Made by a program: the position numbers and the translations under genes. Shown in pieces: positions 9,505 to 17,438 of a DNA stretch of 64,000 bases. Under the pieces are notes generated by a model. That model was not told the DNA's origin, ran no database searches, and was given only the letters and a program-made list of their open reading frames with translations. The DNA lies in contig JADHSM010000008.1 of the NCBI GenBank assembly GCA_016776905.1, positions 1 to 64,000 of the forward strand. Reading direction: 5' to 3'. The DNA is from Planctomycetota bacterium. Its GTDB lineage: Bacteria; Planctomycetota; UBA8108; UBA1146. Each line of letters starts with the position of its first letter. Position 1 is the first letter of the stretch.

Positions 9505-9980
9505 ACCCTGACAGGCAAGATCACGACTGGAAAATCCTCGACTGGACCCCTCCTGTCCTCTTTGTAGAGAGGAACGGAGAGCAACACCGATTCGTCCTGA
9601 CGGGATCTGCCAACCGACCCAGATTCAGTTGGCAAGGTCATTACCAAACAACTTTCGAACCTGCCAGAGAAGCAGGGAATTCTTCTGTAGACGGATCGAC
9701 GGTCTCCCCTATGCCCGGAACAGTTCTCGAAATCAAGGTTCAGGTTGGAGATGAAGTTTCCGCAGGTGAGATACTGGTTGTTGTCGAGGCCATGAAAATG
9801 GAACTCCCTGTGAAGGCTCCGACACCCGGTCGGATTCAAGAAGTGCTCGTGAATGTGGGAGACTCTGTCGCTCAGGGTAAATCTCTGGTCGTGTTGTCCG
9901 GAAAGGAGCAAGATCGGGAGGAGCAAGATCGGGAGGAGCAAGATCGGGAGGAGCAAGATCGGGAGGAGCAGAATGACTGA
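9501..9980 (+). CDS. Biotin carboxyl carrier part of methylcrotonyl-CoA carboxylase alpha (split)
   Basis: A 159-residue protein. Residues 1-60 correspond to the BT-like linker that contacts the beta subunit. Residues 65-138 are a biotinyl domain with the EAMKME motif, biotin on Lys99, preceded by MPGTV. The start is TTG at 9501, overlapping the TGA of the carboxylase gene by four bases, behind a GAGGGGG site. The last 20 residues are an unusual charged tail of four EQDRE repeats encoded by a 15-bp tandem repeat. The tail lies outside the folded domain. Its coding DNA also provides the ribosome-binding site of the downstream gene. It is a functional partner of the two other MCC gene products in this operon. 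Confidence 0.92.
   Translation: MNPDRQDHDWKILDWTPPVLFVERNGEQHRFVLTGSANRPRFSWQGHYQTTFEPAREAGNSSVDGSTVSPMPGTVLEIKVQVGDEVSAGEILVVVEAMKMELPVKAPTPGRIQEVLVNVGDSVAQGKSLVVLSGKEQDREEQDREEQDREEQDREEQND
9905..9972 (+). repeat. 15-bp in-frame tandem repeat at the end of the biotin carrier gene
   Basis: Four perfect units (GGAGCAAGATCGGGA) run from 9905 to 9964, followed by a partial fifth that abuts the ATG at 9973. Each unit junction creates GGGAGGAG, a strong Shine-Dalgarno sequence. The last one, six bases before the ATG, serves the HMG-CoA lyase gene. A change in copy number would keep the frame and alter only the tail length. Confidence 0.95.
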
Positions 9981-10848
9981 TCAGAAGTCAGAAACAGTCC
10001 GACTGGTTGAAGTGGGCCCACGAGATGGTCTTCAAAGCTTAGACTACCGACTGTCTATAGAGACCCGCCTCGAGTGGATCACCCGACTCTCTCAATCCGG
10101 CCTTTCCGAAATTGAGTGCGGAGCATTCGTCAGACCTGACAGAGTTCCCGCCATGGCCAGTAGCGATCAACTCTTTACAAAAATCAAGAACTCAGATTTT
10201 CTCGCCTGGGCGTTAGTTCCCAATCTCAAGGGGCTCGAACGGGCACAAAATTCTGGAGTTTCGGCCTTTGCATTTTTTACGTCAGCAACAGAAACATTCA
10301 GTGCTAAAAATGCTTCATGTTCACGCCAAGATTCATTGGAACGATTCAAAAGCTTGGTTGTCGCGGCTGATTCCCAACCCCTCAGAGCGTATCTCAGCTG
10401 TTGCTTTAATTGTCCATTTGAGGGCGAGGTCGAGGGGAGTGACGTTTTGTATATGACGCGAGAATTACTGGATTTGGGCGCTCACGAGATAGTGATCTCA
10501 GATACTATTGGAAGCGCTACTCCTGAGCATGTCCTCCAGCTCACCCACCACCTCAATTCGGAACTCTCTGCTGAAGTCATCACCTCAAAGATTTCCCTAC
10601 ACCTTCATGACACCCATGGACAAGCGGTTGAGAGTGCTCATGCCGGCTGGGAAGCAGGGATTCGGTCATTCGATGGCTCAGCAGGAGGCATTGGTGGTTG
10701 CCCCTTTGCCCCAAATGCTTCGGGTAATGTTTCAACGGAATCTCTGGTGACCCTCTTTGATCAACTAGGAGTCGCTACCGGTGTCTCCACCTCTTCACTG
10801 GCAGAAACTGCAAATTGGTTTTCCAATCAACCCCGAGAAATCTCATAA
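9973..10848 (+). CDS. mvaB: Hydroxymethylglutaryl-CoA lyase
   Basis: This enzyme cleaves HMG-CoA to acetoacetate and acetyl-CoA, the last step of leucine degradation. The 291-residue length is usual. Visible signatures are VEVGPRDGLQ with the metal-binding Asp near residue 18, SDTIGSATP, the LHLHDTHGQ metal-binding histidines and the family hallmark GGCPFAPNASGN with the active-site Cys. I chose the ATG at 9973 because it follows GGAGG by six bases; a longer frame from 9853 would only read through the tandem repeat in another phase. It overlaps the carrier gene by eight bases and is the last gene of the operon. No isovaleryl-CoA dehydrogenase gene is present in the window. Confidence 0.95.
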   Translation: MTDQKSETVRLVEVGPRDGLQSLDYRLSIETRLEWITRLSQSGLSEIECGAFVRPDRVPAMASSDQLFTKIKNSDFLAWALVPNLKGLERAQNSGVSAFAFFTSATETFSAKNASCSRQDSLERFKSLVVAADSQPLRAYLSCCFNCPFEGEVEGSDVLYMTRELLDLGAHEIVISDTIGSATPEHVLQLTHHLNSELSAEVITSKISLHLHDTHGQAVESAHAGWEAGIRSFDGSAGGIGGCPFAPNASGNVSTESLVTLFDQLGVATGVSTSSLAETANWFSNQPREIS

Positions 10849-10888
10849 AAAAATCCCCCTACACGTTGCTGTGCAGGAGGATTTTTTC
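10847..10888. terminator. Bidirectional terminator between converging genes
   Basis: The arms AAAAAATCC and GGATTTTTT enclose a further imperfect CCT/AGG and ACAC/GTG(C) stem. A or T runs on both sides allow termination on both strands, serving the leucine operon and the minus-strand gene ending at 10905. Confidence 0.85.
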
Positions 10889-10904
10889 GGTGTTGGATTC
10901 GAGA

Positions 10905-12275
10905 TTAGCAACCGTTAAAGGAAGCGCAATCGAGACCGTCCGCAGTGGGATCTCCACCACAGGCGGAGGCTGGTGCCGGAACGACCGGAACAGTTCCGCC
11001 TACTGAAATTCCAAAGATCACATTCAAGCTGTAGACAACATCGGCAATGTTATTAGTTCCGTCATCATTCACATCTGCAGAATCAAGGCAGCCCACGCTT
11101 CCTCCACCAAAGAGGAAATCAAGCAACTGAACCGGATCAGCAATATTCTGAGTTCCGTCCTGATTGAGATCATTGCGAACAAAGAAGTTATCGCGAACCG
11201 CTGTGCAAGAGCCTGCTGAGGAAAGAGCACCGCAAACATTGCTACCACTCACTGAAACTGAGTAACTTCCAGGGCCACCAATGGTGACAGTGGTCGAAGT
11301 AGCACCACCCCCCAGCGTTCCCACCAATGCGCCGTCCAGACGGACTTCTATCGCGGCGTAAGCAGAAGAGTTGGTCCAAGAAACAGTCGTCTCACCATTT
11401 GACTGATTCACCGAACAGGAGACTCCAGCTGGAGCAGTGGGCAAATCCACAACAGGACATGTAGCAGTACAATTTGCATTTGCACTCGTCACAGCGTTGG
11501 AGATTCCTCTGACAGAAAGGTTATCTGAGGCGAGACCACCCGTTGTCGTGCCACTAATGGAGACCACAGCGGTCGTCGCTGTACCAGCAAGGGTCTGAAT
11601 CACAGCTCCAGAACCGTTCGTTATCTCGATACTGTCGTAGGTCATAGCATTCGACCAGGAAAGACTGAAGTCACAGAGACAAGGGTCACTGAGTAAACAG
11701 CTCAATCCGGTGACGGGAGGGGTATCAACAGATACAGATCCCCCTACCTTCGTAGGAATACGACTGATAGAGGTACCACCTGCGACAACACTAATAACAG
11801 TCTGGACATTGGGAGTTCCCAAAGTATCTGAGAAAACGAGTGATGTAGTACTTCCAGGCGCGGCGGCACCGGAGCAGCTGTAGCTCAATAACACAATCTC
11901 GTTATTGGTCCCCACTGCGATCTCGTCGAGAGGAGATCCCGTACTCAAAATACAACCGTACGTGCCCCCGGTTCCACCCGTGGGATTCAGGTCAATAAAT
12001 TCAAAATCTGGACCGGTACCGAGATTAGAATCTGCGGCTTCCTGTCCCGGAGACATGGCTGTCAAGGTCAGGTCTGTTCCTGAATGAGCAACCCCCATGC
12101 TGTAGCCACGAGCGCCTTCGTCGTTGGATAACAAAACGGGAATATTAACCGTGCCGCCAGGAAGAACCGATCCGGTTCCGGCAGTAAGGGTATGTACCTG
12201 TGAAAAACTCAGGTCAGAGCAACAAAAAATGGTCAGTAGAACCAGAGTCAAGATTTTTGATGGCACATGGATCAT
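10905..12275 (-). CDS. Secreted protein: cohesin-like domain, two FN3-like domains, C-terminal dockerin-like repeats
   Basis: The start is the ATG at 12275, nine bases after AAGAGG, giving 456 residues with a clear signal peptide. Residues of roughly 30-180 form a cohesin-like beta domain: SVLPGGTVNIPVLL, GYSMGVAH, the shared TGPDF motif and a final KVGGSV. Two FN3-like domains with Cys pairs and LSWSN or VSWTN strands follow. The C-terminus has two dockerin-like loops (DLNQDGTQNIADP and DVNDDGTNNIADV) and the tail CGGDPTADGLDC....C. Having both cohesin-like and dockerin-like parts in one chain would allow chain assembly, if they do pair. It converges on the leucine operon and shares its terminator. 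Confidence 0.85.
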   Translation of the reverse strand: MIHVPSKILTLVLLTIFCCSDLSFSQVHTLTAGTGSVLPGGTVNIPVLLSNDEGARGYSMGVAHSGTDLTLTAMSPGQEAADSNLGTGPDFEFIDLNPTGGTGGTYGCILSTGSPLDEIAVGTNNEIVLLSYSCSGAAAPGSTTSLVFSDTLGTPNVQTVISVVAGGTSISRIPTKVGGSVSVDTPPVTGLSCLLSDPCLCDFSLSWSNAMTYDSIEITNGSGAVIQTLAGTATTAVVSISGTTTGGLASDNLSVRGISNAVTSANANCTATCPVVDLPTAPAGVSCSVNQSNGETTVSWTNSSAYAAIEVRLDGALVGTLGGGATSTTVTIGGPGSYSVSVSGSNVCGALSSAGSCTAVRDNFFVRNDLNQDGTQNIADPVQLLDFLFGGGSVGCLDSADVNDDGTNNIADVVYSLNVIFGISVGGTVPVVPAPASACGGDPTADGLDCASFNGC

Positions 12276-12565
12276 GAAAAACATCCTCTTACCTTTGAAT
12301 ATATAGATCTGACTACCCAATTACTTGGAAGATAACCCACATCTAAGTTTCATATCACACGTCGTCGCCCAAAGTGAAACGACTTCAATGAATAACAATC
12401 CTTTTGTAATCCTAAGCGGCAAAAGGATTCACCAATAATAAGTACATTACAATTACATTACACCTCATAAAGGTATCGCTCATCATCTTAACATTTCGAG
12501 GGGAAGATATCTTATCTATTTCCTGACATTTGTGATTTAAATGCCAATATCCTAATACCTCATAC
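12276..12565. other. AT-rich intergenic region with a 10-bp inverted repeat
   Basis: No gene seen. AATCCTTTTG at 12397-12406 and its exact complement at 12420-12429 form a hairpin with a 13-base loop. It may end the transcript of the minus-strand gene 12566-15562 or lie in the leader of the next gene. There is no clear U-tract on either strand. Confidence 0.6.
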
Positions 12566-15562
12566 TTATTGAGGTTGGATCAAGAAGGGGACGGATTCCA
12601 TCACCGGGATCGAACTATTTGCCCCGTCGATGACAATCAAATTATCGAGTGGAATCGTGGTGGGATTCCCCCATATAAGTTGACCCGAGATTCCAACGCT
12701 ATCCCCAATGAAAGCCTCTGGCTGTGTCTGCAAGCTCAGATTCACAATCGGAGTTTCATCAGTAAGTATAAGGGAATCAACAAAACTAAACGAAACAAGC
12801 ATGCCTATGAGGACACCCCCGTCGATGGGGTTTATCGCCCAAAAATCAGGTCCTTCGCCCCCGTTTAGCGCAGAAGTTTCTGGAGTCTGAACGGCATCAA
12901 TAAATTGAAGAAGATTTGAGTCGTACTGAATCGCCATTGAAATCCCTGAGAGAGAAGTCGGATAGCCCGGATTCAATTCACTCTCTTGGGCTGTCAACGT
13001 GAAGGACCCGCTACCCACACCGTCTGCAATGGAATATGGAACGACGAGTTCTGATCCTCTGTAGTCATATATCAATCGACAAATAAGGGTCAGCTCGAAT
13101 TGAACATCTCCAAATCCATTAGAGGCAGTCACTGTGTGATGGGATTCTGTTTCAGAAAGTATTTCTCCACTAATCACTCCAGAAGTTGTATCGAATTCCA
13201 TTCCACCTGGCAAAGGAGGCTCAATACTCCAAGTAGAAACAACTCCACAATCAACAACCGGAACCTGTGGATCAATAAGAGTCCCCACTGGTGCAGCAAT
13301 AACTGCGTCAGGGTACTGAAGATCACAGGGTGCTGCTCCAAAGATGGATATCAGTACTGGAAAATTAGAAGCACCCGTCGGATTCAAAGCAGATATCACG
13401 TACTCGATAATAGGACTTTCTCCTTGAGCAGTCCCCTGCAGGATTCCTAGTATAGGATCGAGAGTCAAACCCTCAGGCAACTGCGGATCAATCCTGTATT
13501 CTTCTACGGGTCCACAACCCACATTTGGGATCATGGGTGCTAAATCTTCACCCGAAAAGAGTTCAATCAGTGAGGAAGAATAGGTCAGCCCACATGGTGC
13601 AGGGTGATGGATTTCAATCTCAAGAGTGAAATATGTGGAACCCGCACCATTCGAAGCCTGTATCTGGTAAGAAGATGTGACTTGCGTCTCCTGTACAGTT
13701 CCAAAAATAGTCCCTGTCATTTGATCCAAAGACAATCCGGAGGGTAAGGAGGGAGAAACAACCCACTCTGTCGGAACTCCGCAACCTACTAAGGGATTCA
13801 AAGGCCCAACTTCTTGCCCAGTTTCCAAGGTTAGATTCAACACTGGGTACGAGAGATCACAAGGAGCATCCTCGACCACTTCTATTTCTATTAGAAAACT
13901 CACATCTCCAGATATGTTTCCGGCAAGGATGATATGACTTGTGGGTCCCCCTACGAATTGGGGAATCCCAGAGATGATTCCTGTCGTGACCTCAAGAATG
14001 AGCCCAGCGGGAAGTGGAGGAAGAGCAGTGTAGCCCGTCGGTGATCCACAACCGTTAGAGGGTACGAGCGGTGACAAGGAATGACCGACCGTTAACTGAA
14101 TCTGGTCACTGGGGTATTGAAAATCACAGGGTGGTTCTGGCAACACTTGGATCTCAAGCGTTGTTGTCGAAACACCCGAAATGTTTGAAGCGATAAAGGT
14201 GAATACCATTCCGTTCGAAGTCTCCAACGGTTGTCCTGAAATGACGCCAGTTTGTGTATCCAATTGGATTCCAGCAGGCAGGGCAGGAACCGACTCAAAC
14301 ATCGTCGGCAGTCCACAAGCGATTTGCGGAGTGAGCACCTGAAGAGGTGTACCCACTTCCAGATCCAGTGAGTTCACCGGATATACGTAATCACATGGAG
14401 GTTCTGGATGAACTTCCAAACCGAGGAGGAACTCCGCGAAACCCGTTGAGTTAGACGCTCGAATTACATGATCAGTCGCTGATTGTTCCTCCAGGACAGT
14501 TCCTGATACCTCGCCCGTCTCAGTGTTCAAGAGAAGGCCTTCTGGCAACGCTGGATCTACCGAATATTGACTGATGAATCCACACTCAGATGTCGGCAAG
14601 AATCCATCGGCCAAAACATCTCCCACGGTCAATGTTATCTCAGATTCGGGGTACTGGAGATTGCATGGAGACTCGACCAAGACCTCAATAGAAATGGTGA
14701 AACTTGTGAATCCTGCAGGATTGCTCGCCATTATTTCATGATGAGTGAGTGGGTGAACTCCCCCTGCTTCTCCGGAAAGAACCCCATTTGAAACATTGAG
14801 ACTCAAACCCACCGGCAAAGCGGGATCGATGGAATATATTGTCACATCTCCACAACCGACAACTGGAAGCAGTGGTACCAAGGTTTGTCCTTGAGAGAGC
14901 GAAACAGTCTCAACTTCGTATGTCAGTTGACAGGGTGGAGGGCCAATGACCTCAAGTGCCAATATCGTGCTGGCGGATCCAAACTGATTGAACCCACTCA
15001 CCAGATAATCACTCATAGGCTGGGTCACTTGCGCTACCCCACTGATGCTGCCCGTTGAAGAGTCAAACAATAACCCTTCAGGCAGTTGCGGAATAATGGT
15101 CCAGAGCTGAACAGGACCACACCCATACAATGGAATAAATGGGCCTATAGGTTCACCAAGAATGACCTGGATAGATTCTGTTTCATAACTTAATCCACAG
15201 GGAGTCGTAGGTAGAACACTGATCATTACTGTAATTACAAAATGGCCGCTAGAGTTTTGAGCCATGATGGTATGTGGAGTGGGAGAGTGAACCTCTTCGG
15301 GAACTCCTGATATCACACCTGTTTCGGGATTCAGTAAGACCCCTGCAGGAAATTCTGGAGAGACTGTCCAGTTGTCAGGCTGCCCCCCCGAAATGAAGGG
15401 TTCGACCGCAACAATTTCTTTGCCGAGAAGAAACGGGCCCAATCCGAAGTACTCCACTGTTTGGGGTGGAATAACTTCCAATTGAAGTCCACCAGTACCG
15501 CCCCCACAGCCGGGGACAACGAGTAGTAGTAACATCAGGATAAAGGGGATGAACCTGATCAT
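12566..15562 (-). CDS. Lipoprotein with nine putative-Ig repeats and a C-terminal cohesin-like domain
   Basis: 998 residues. The start ATG follows GAGGAAAA. A signal peptide ends in a lipobox with Cys19 (VVPGC), so it is probably lipid-anchored at a membrane. Nine repeats of about 90 residues follow, each with the He_PIG-type signature LPxGLxLxxxTGxISG. Most copies also have a PC-x-L-x-Y strand and a GCG turn that look like a repeated disulfide. The last 170 residues are a cohesin-like domain (SGISMAIQYDSNLLQF, GGEGPDFW, then a QLIWGNP strand), also found in the next gene. There is no dockerin. The architecture is a long stalk with a binding cap. It lies 57 bases downstream of a shorter homologue, probably in the same transcript. 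Confidence 0.85.
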   Translation of the reverse strand: MIRFIPFILMLLLLVVPGCGGGTGGLQLEVIPPQTVEYFGLGPFLLGKEIVAVEPFISGGQPDNWTVSPEFPAGVLLNPETGVISGVPEEVHSPTPHTIMAQNSSGHFVITVMISVLPTTPCGLSYETESIQVILGEPIGPFIPLYGCGPVQLWTIIPQLPEGLLFDSSTGSISGVAQVTQPMSDYLVSGFNQFGSASTILALEVIGPPPCQLTYEVETVSLSQGQTLVPLLPVVGCGDVTIYSIDPALPVGLSLNVSNGVLSGEAGGVHPLTHHEIMASNPAGFTSFTISIEVLVESPCNLQYPESEITLTVGDVLADGFLPTSECGFISQYSVDPALPEGLLLNTETGEVSGTVLEEQSATDHVIRASNSTGFAEFLLGLEVHPEPPCDYVYPVNSLDLEVGTPLQVLTPQIACGLPTMFESVPALPAGIQLDTQTGVISGQPLETSNGMVFTFIASNISGVSTTTLEIQVLPEPPCDFQYPSDQIQLTVGHSLSPLVPSNGCGSPTGYTALPPLPAGLILEVTTGIISGIPQFVGGPTSHIILAGNISGDVSFLIEIEVVEDAPCDLSYPVLNLTLETGQEVGPLNPLVGCGVPTEWVVSPSLPSGLSLDQMTGTIFGTVQETQVTSSYQIQASNGAGSTYFTLEIEIHHPAPCGLTYSSSLIELFSGEDLAPMIPNVGCGPVEEYRIDPQLPEGLTLDPILGILQGTAQGESPIIEYVISALNPTGASNFPVLISIFGAAPCDLQYPDAVIAAPVGTLIDPQVPVVDCGVVSTWSIEPPLPGGMEFDTTSGVISGEILSETESHHTVTASNGFGDVQFELTLICRLIYDYRGSELVVPYSIADGVGSGSFTLTAQESELNPGYPTSLSGISMAIQYDSNLLQFIDAVQTPETSALNGGEGPDFWAINPIDGGVLIGMLVSFSFVDSLILTDETPIVNLSLQTQPEAFIGDSVGISGQLIWGNPTTIPLDNLIVIDGANSSIPVMESVPFLIQPQ

Positions 15563-15619
15563 TTTTCCTCTTCAAGGGTAACTTCGGTAGTATGACTAGA
15601 GCCAAAAATGTGAAGTTGA

Positions 15620-17053
15620 TCAGTCGCCAGAAGTTTCCGCAATCAGTTCAACATTGTTATCAATAGTCACTGGTAGAATCCCGGTCACACCATCTAATAC
15701 GACGGTGTTCTCGACATAGGGAACACCAGGTTGACCTGCTACGGGATTTCCCCACGCCAAACTGGAAAGGATTGAATCCGCATCTCCAGAGGTATTTTCA
15801 GGAACGGTCACGTAGTTAACAACAGCGATCTCGGTCGGAGTTTCTGCGCTGATACCTGGGAAATCAGGACTAAAGGAAAACACGATTCCAAGGGTAAATC
15901 CTGTCGACGTTTCGAACGGCGTAAAGAAGTCAGGGCCGTCTCCACCGTTCAACCCTGCAAGGTCTTCTCCGGGTTCGACTGAAGTGACGTCCAAACTTTC
16001 GGGATCGTGCGCTAATGCCAGAGACAGCAACTGAATCTGCGTTGGGAAAGTCTCGTTATCTTCTCCCTCAGTCAAAATGATTCTTGCCTGAGCTCCACCT
16101 TCACCTGTTTCAGGATCGAAGGATCCACTCAGTTGATCGATTTCAAAGATGAACACTGGAGAGATACGCAAAGCTACTTCAGTACTGTCAGATCCATGTT
16201 CATTTGAAGCGGTAATCGTGTAGACGATTCTATTGGTCTCGACTGAAGGATTACCGTTGATCACTCCTGTCGCGGGATCGAGGGTTACTCCAGCTGGCAA
16301 GGAAGGGTTAATCTCCCAAAGATCAGCTTCCCCACAACCGACGGTCGGAAGAATCGGATCCATATCAGCATTTGGAGCAACAACCTTGTCGGACTCTTCA
16401 TAGACGAGCCCGCATGGGCCTGCAGGTAAGATCTCGATCAACAAACTCGTTGCTGCAGAGCCACTTTCGTTACTCGCAGTGATCTGATGTTCTTGTGGAC
16501 CATGACTGATCAATGGAGTTCCACTGATGATTCCTGTGTACATGTCGAGCAAAAGACCCTCAGGCAATGCGGGATCAATACTGTAGTCGTTCGAACCTCC
16601 ACAACCGAGGGAGGGGACGAGAGTCGGAAACTCTGCAAACGCAAGAACGCCTGTCACCTCTGTGACGGGGTATGCAAGATCACAGGGAGCCTCAGGTAAA
16701 ACTCTGATAGAGATGCCATAGCTCGTTTGTCCACCAAAGTTCGAAGCCGTCACCGTGAAGAAGTTTCGAGGGCACGGCTCCTGAGGAATTCCGGAGATCG
16801 AACCATTGTCTTCATTGAATGAAAGACCTGCTGGCAATTGAGGTGCCACTGCCCACCCCAGAGGGACGGGACCGAGAATCTCGGGTGCGGGGATCTCTAT
16901 GGGATCACCGACCGTCAAAACCCAATCTTGCTGGGGGTAACTGAAGGGAGCAGGTGCCTGGATCTTTGAACTGCGTCCGAAGCAACCTCCGAGGAGGCCC
17001 ACAACACAGACGAGTAAACAGAACTTGGCGAAGATTCGGCTTTGGTTCAGCAT
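15620..17053 (-). CDS. Lipoprotein with three putative-Ig repeats and a C-terminal cohesin-like domain
   Basis: The start is set at the ATG at 17053, just after GGAGGACCG, giving 477 residues; the frame is open upstream but lacks a signal peptide there. The lipobox LLGGC places the lipidated Cys at residue 24. Three putative-Ig repeats (LPAGLSFNEDNGSISG and two similar) are followed by a cohesin-like domain with LSLALAHDPESLDV, the signature GGDGPDFF and a LAWGNP strand. It is a short-stalk paralogue of the gene directly downstream (nine repeats), and the two share domain order and the terminal domain. It probably arose by tandem duplication with repeat expansion. The function, surface anchoring of partner proteins, is inferred from architecture only. 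Confidence 0.85.
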   Translation of the reverse strand: MLNQSRIFAKFCLLVCVVGLLGGCFGRSSKIQAPAPFSYPQQDWVLTVGDPIEIPAPEILGPVPLGWAVAPQLPAGLSFNEDNGSISGIPQEPCPRNFFTVTASNFGGQTSYGISIRVLPEAPCDLAYPVTEVTGVLAFAEFPTLVPSLGCGGSNDYSIDPALPEGLLLDMYTGIISGTPLISHGPQEHQITASNESGSAATSLLIEILPAGPCGLVYEESDKVVAPNADMDPILPTVGCGEADLWEINPSLPAGVTLDPATGVINGNPSVETNRIVYTITASNEHGSDSTEVALRISPVFIFEIDQLSGSFDPETGEGGAQARIILTEGEDNETFPTQIQLLSLALAHDPESLDVTSVEPGEDLAGLNGGDGPDFFTPFETSTGFTLGIVFSFSPDFPGISAETPTEIAVVNYVTVPENTSGDADSILSSLAWGNPVAGQPGVPYVENTVVLDGVTGILPVTIDNNVELIAETSGD

Positions 17054-17438
17054 CGGTCCTCCGCGGGGCAATGGCCCCATTGGATCTTTACGACTCGTAA
17101 ACTGGTCTGGGCAAAGTGCCACGGCCAGCCGGGGAGCTGTCGTTAACAAAAAGAGTTCGTATGCCCGATTGTAGCTAGGGCGGGTTTTTTGTCTATCCTG
17201 CCAAAGATCAATGAATAGAACCGGAAATAATGCCCGGAAGAAGATACTTTCGAACACAGAGCCAAAAATAAGAGGTTATTGCCACTTATGCCTTTCCCCC
17301 AAGCACATCACCCTAACATTTTGAATGTGCATGCATAGGTGTACAATGGGATTACTATCGATAGCCAAAAGGAAGTAAGGCTTTGCCGAAGTAACCCCAC
17401 TGAGACCATTGCCCGTACGTACCTATGGAGGAATGACA
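17054..17438. other. Intergenic region between divergent secreted-protein genes
   Basis: About 385 bases with no convincing gene. It should contain promoters for both flanking genes. A weak GC hairpin followed by six T lies near 17163-17191 on the plus strand, too weak to call. GTGCATGCAT near 17328 is a short palindromic element. Confidence 0.5.

Noticed and set aside
9853-9972. Upstream extension of the HMG-CoA lyase frame
   Set aside because: The extension reads the biotin-carrier gene and the tandem repeat in another phase; the ATG at 9973 has a proper ribosome-binding site and matches the family N-terminus.
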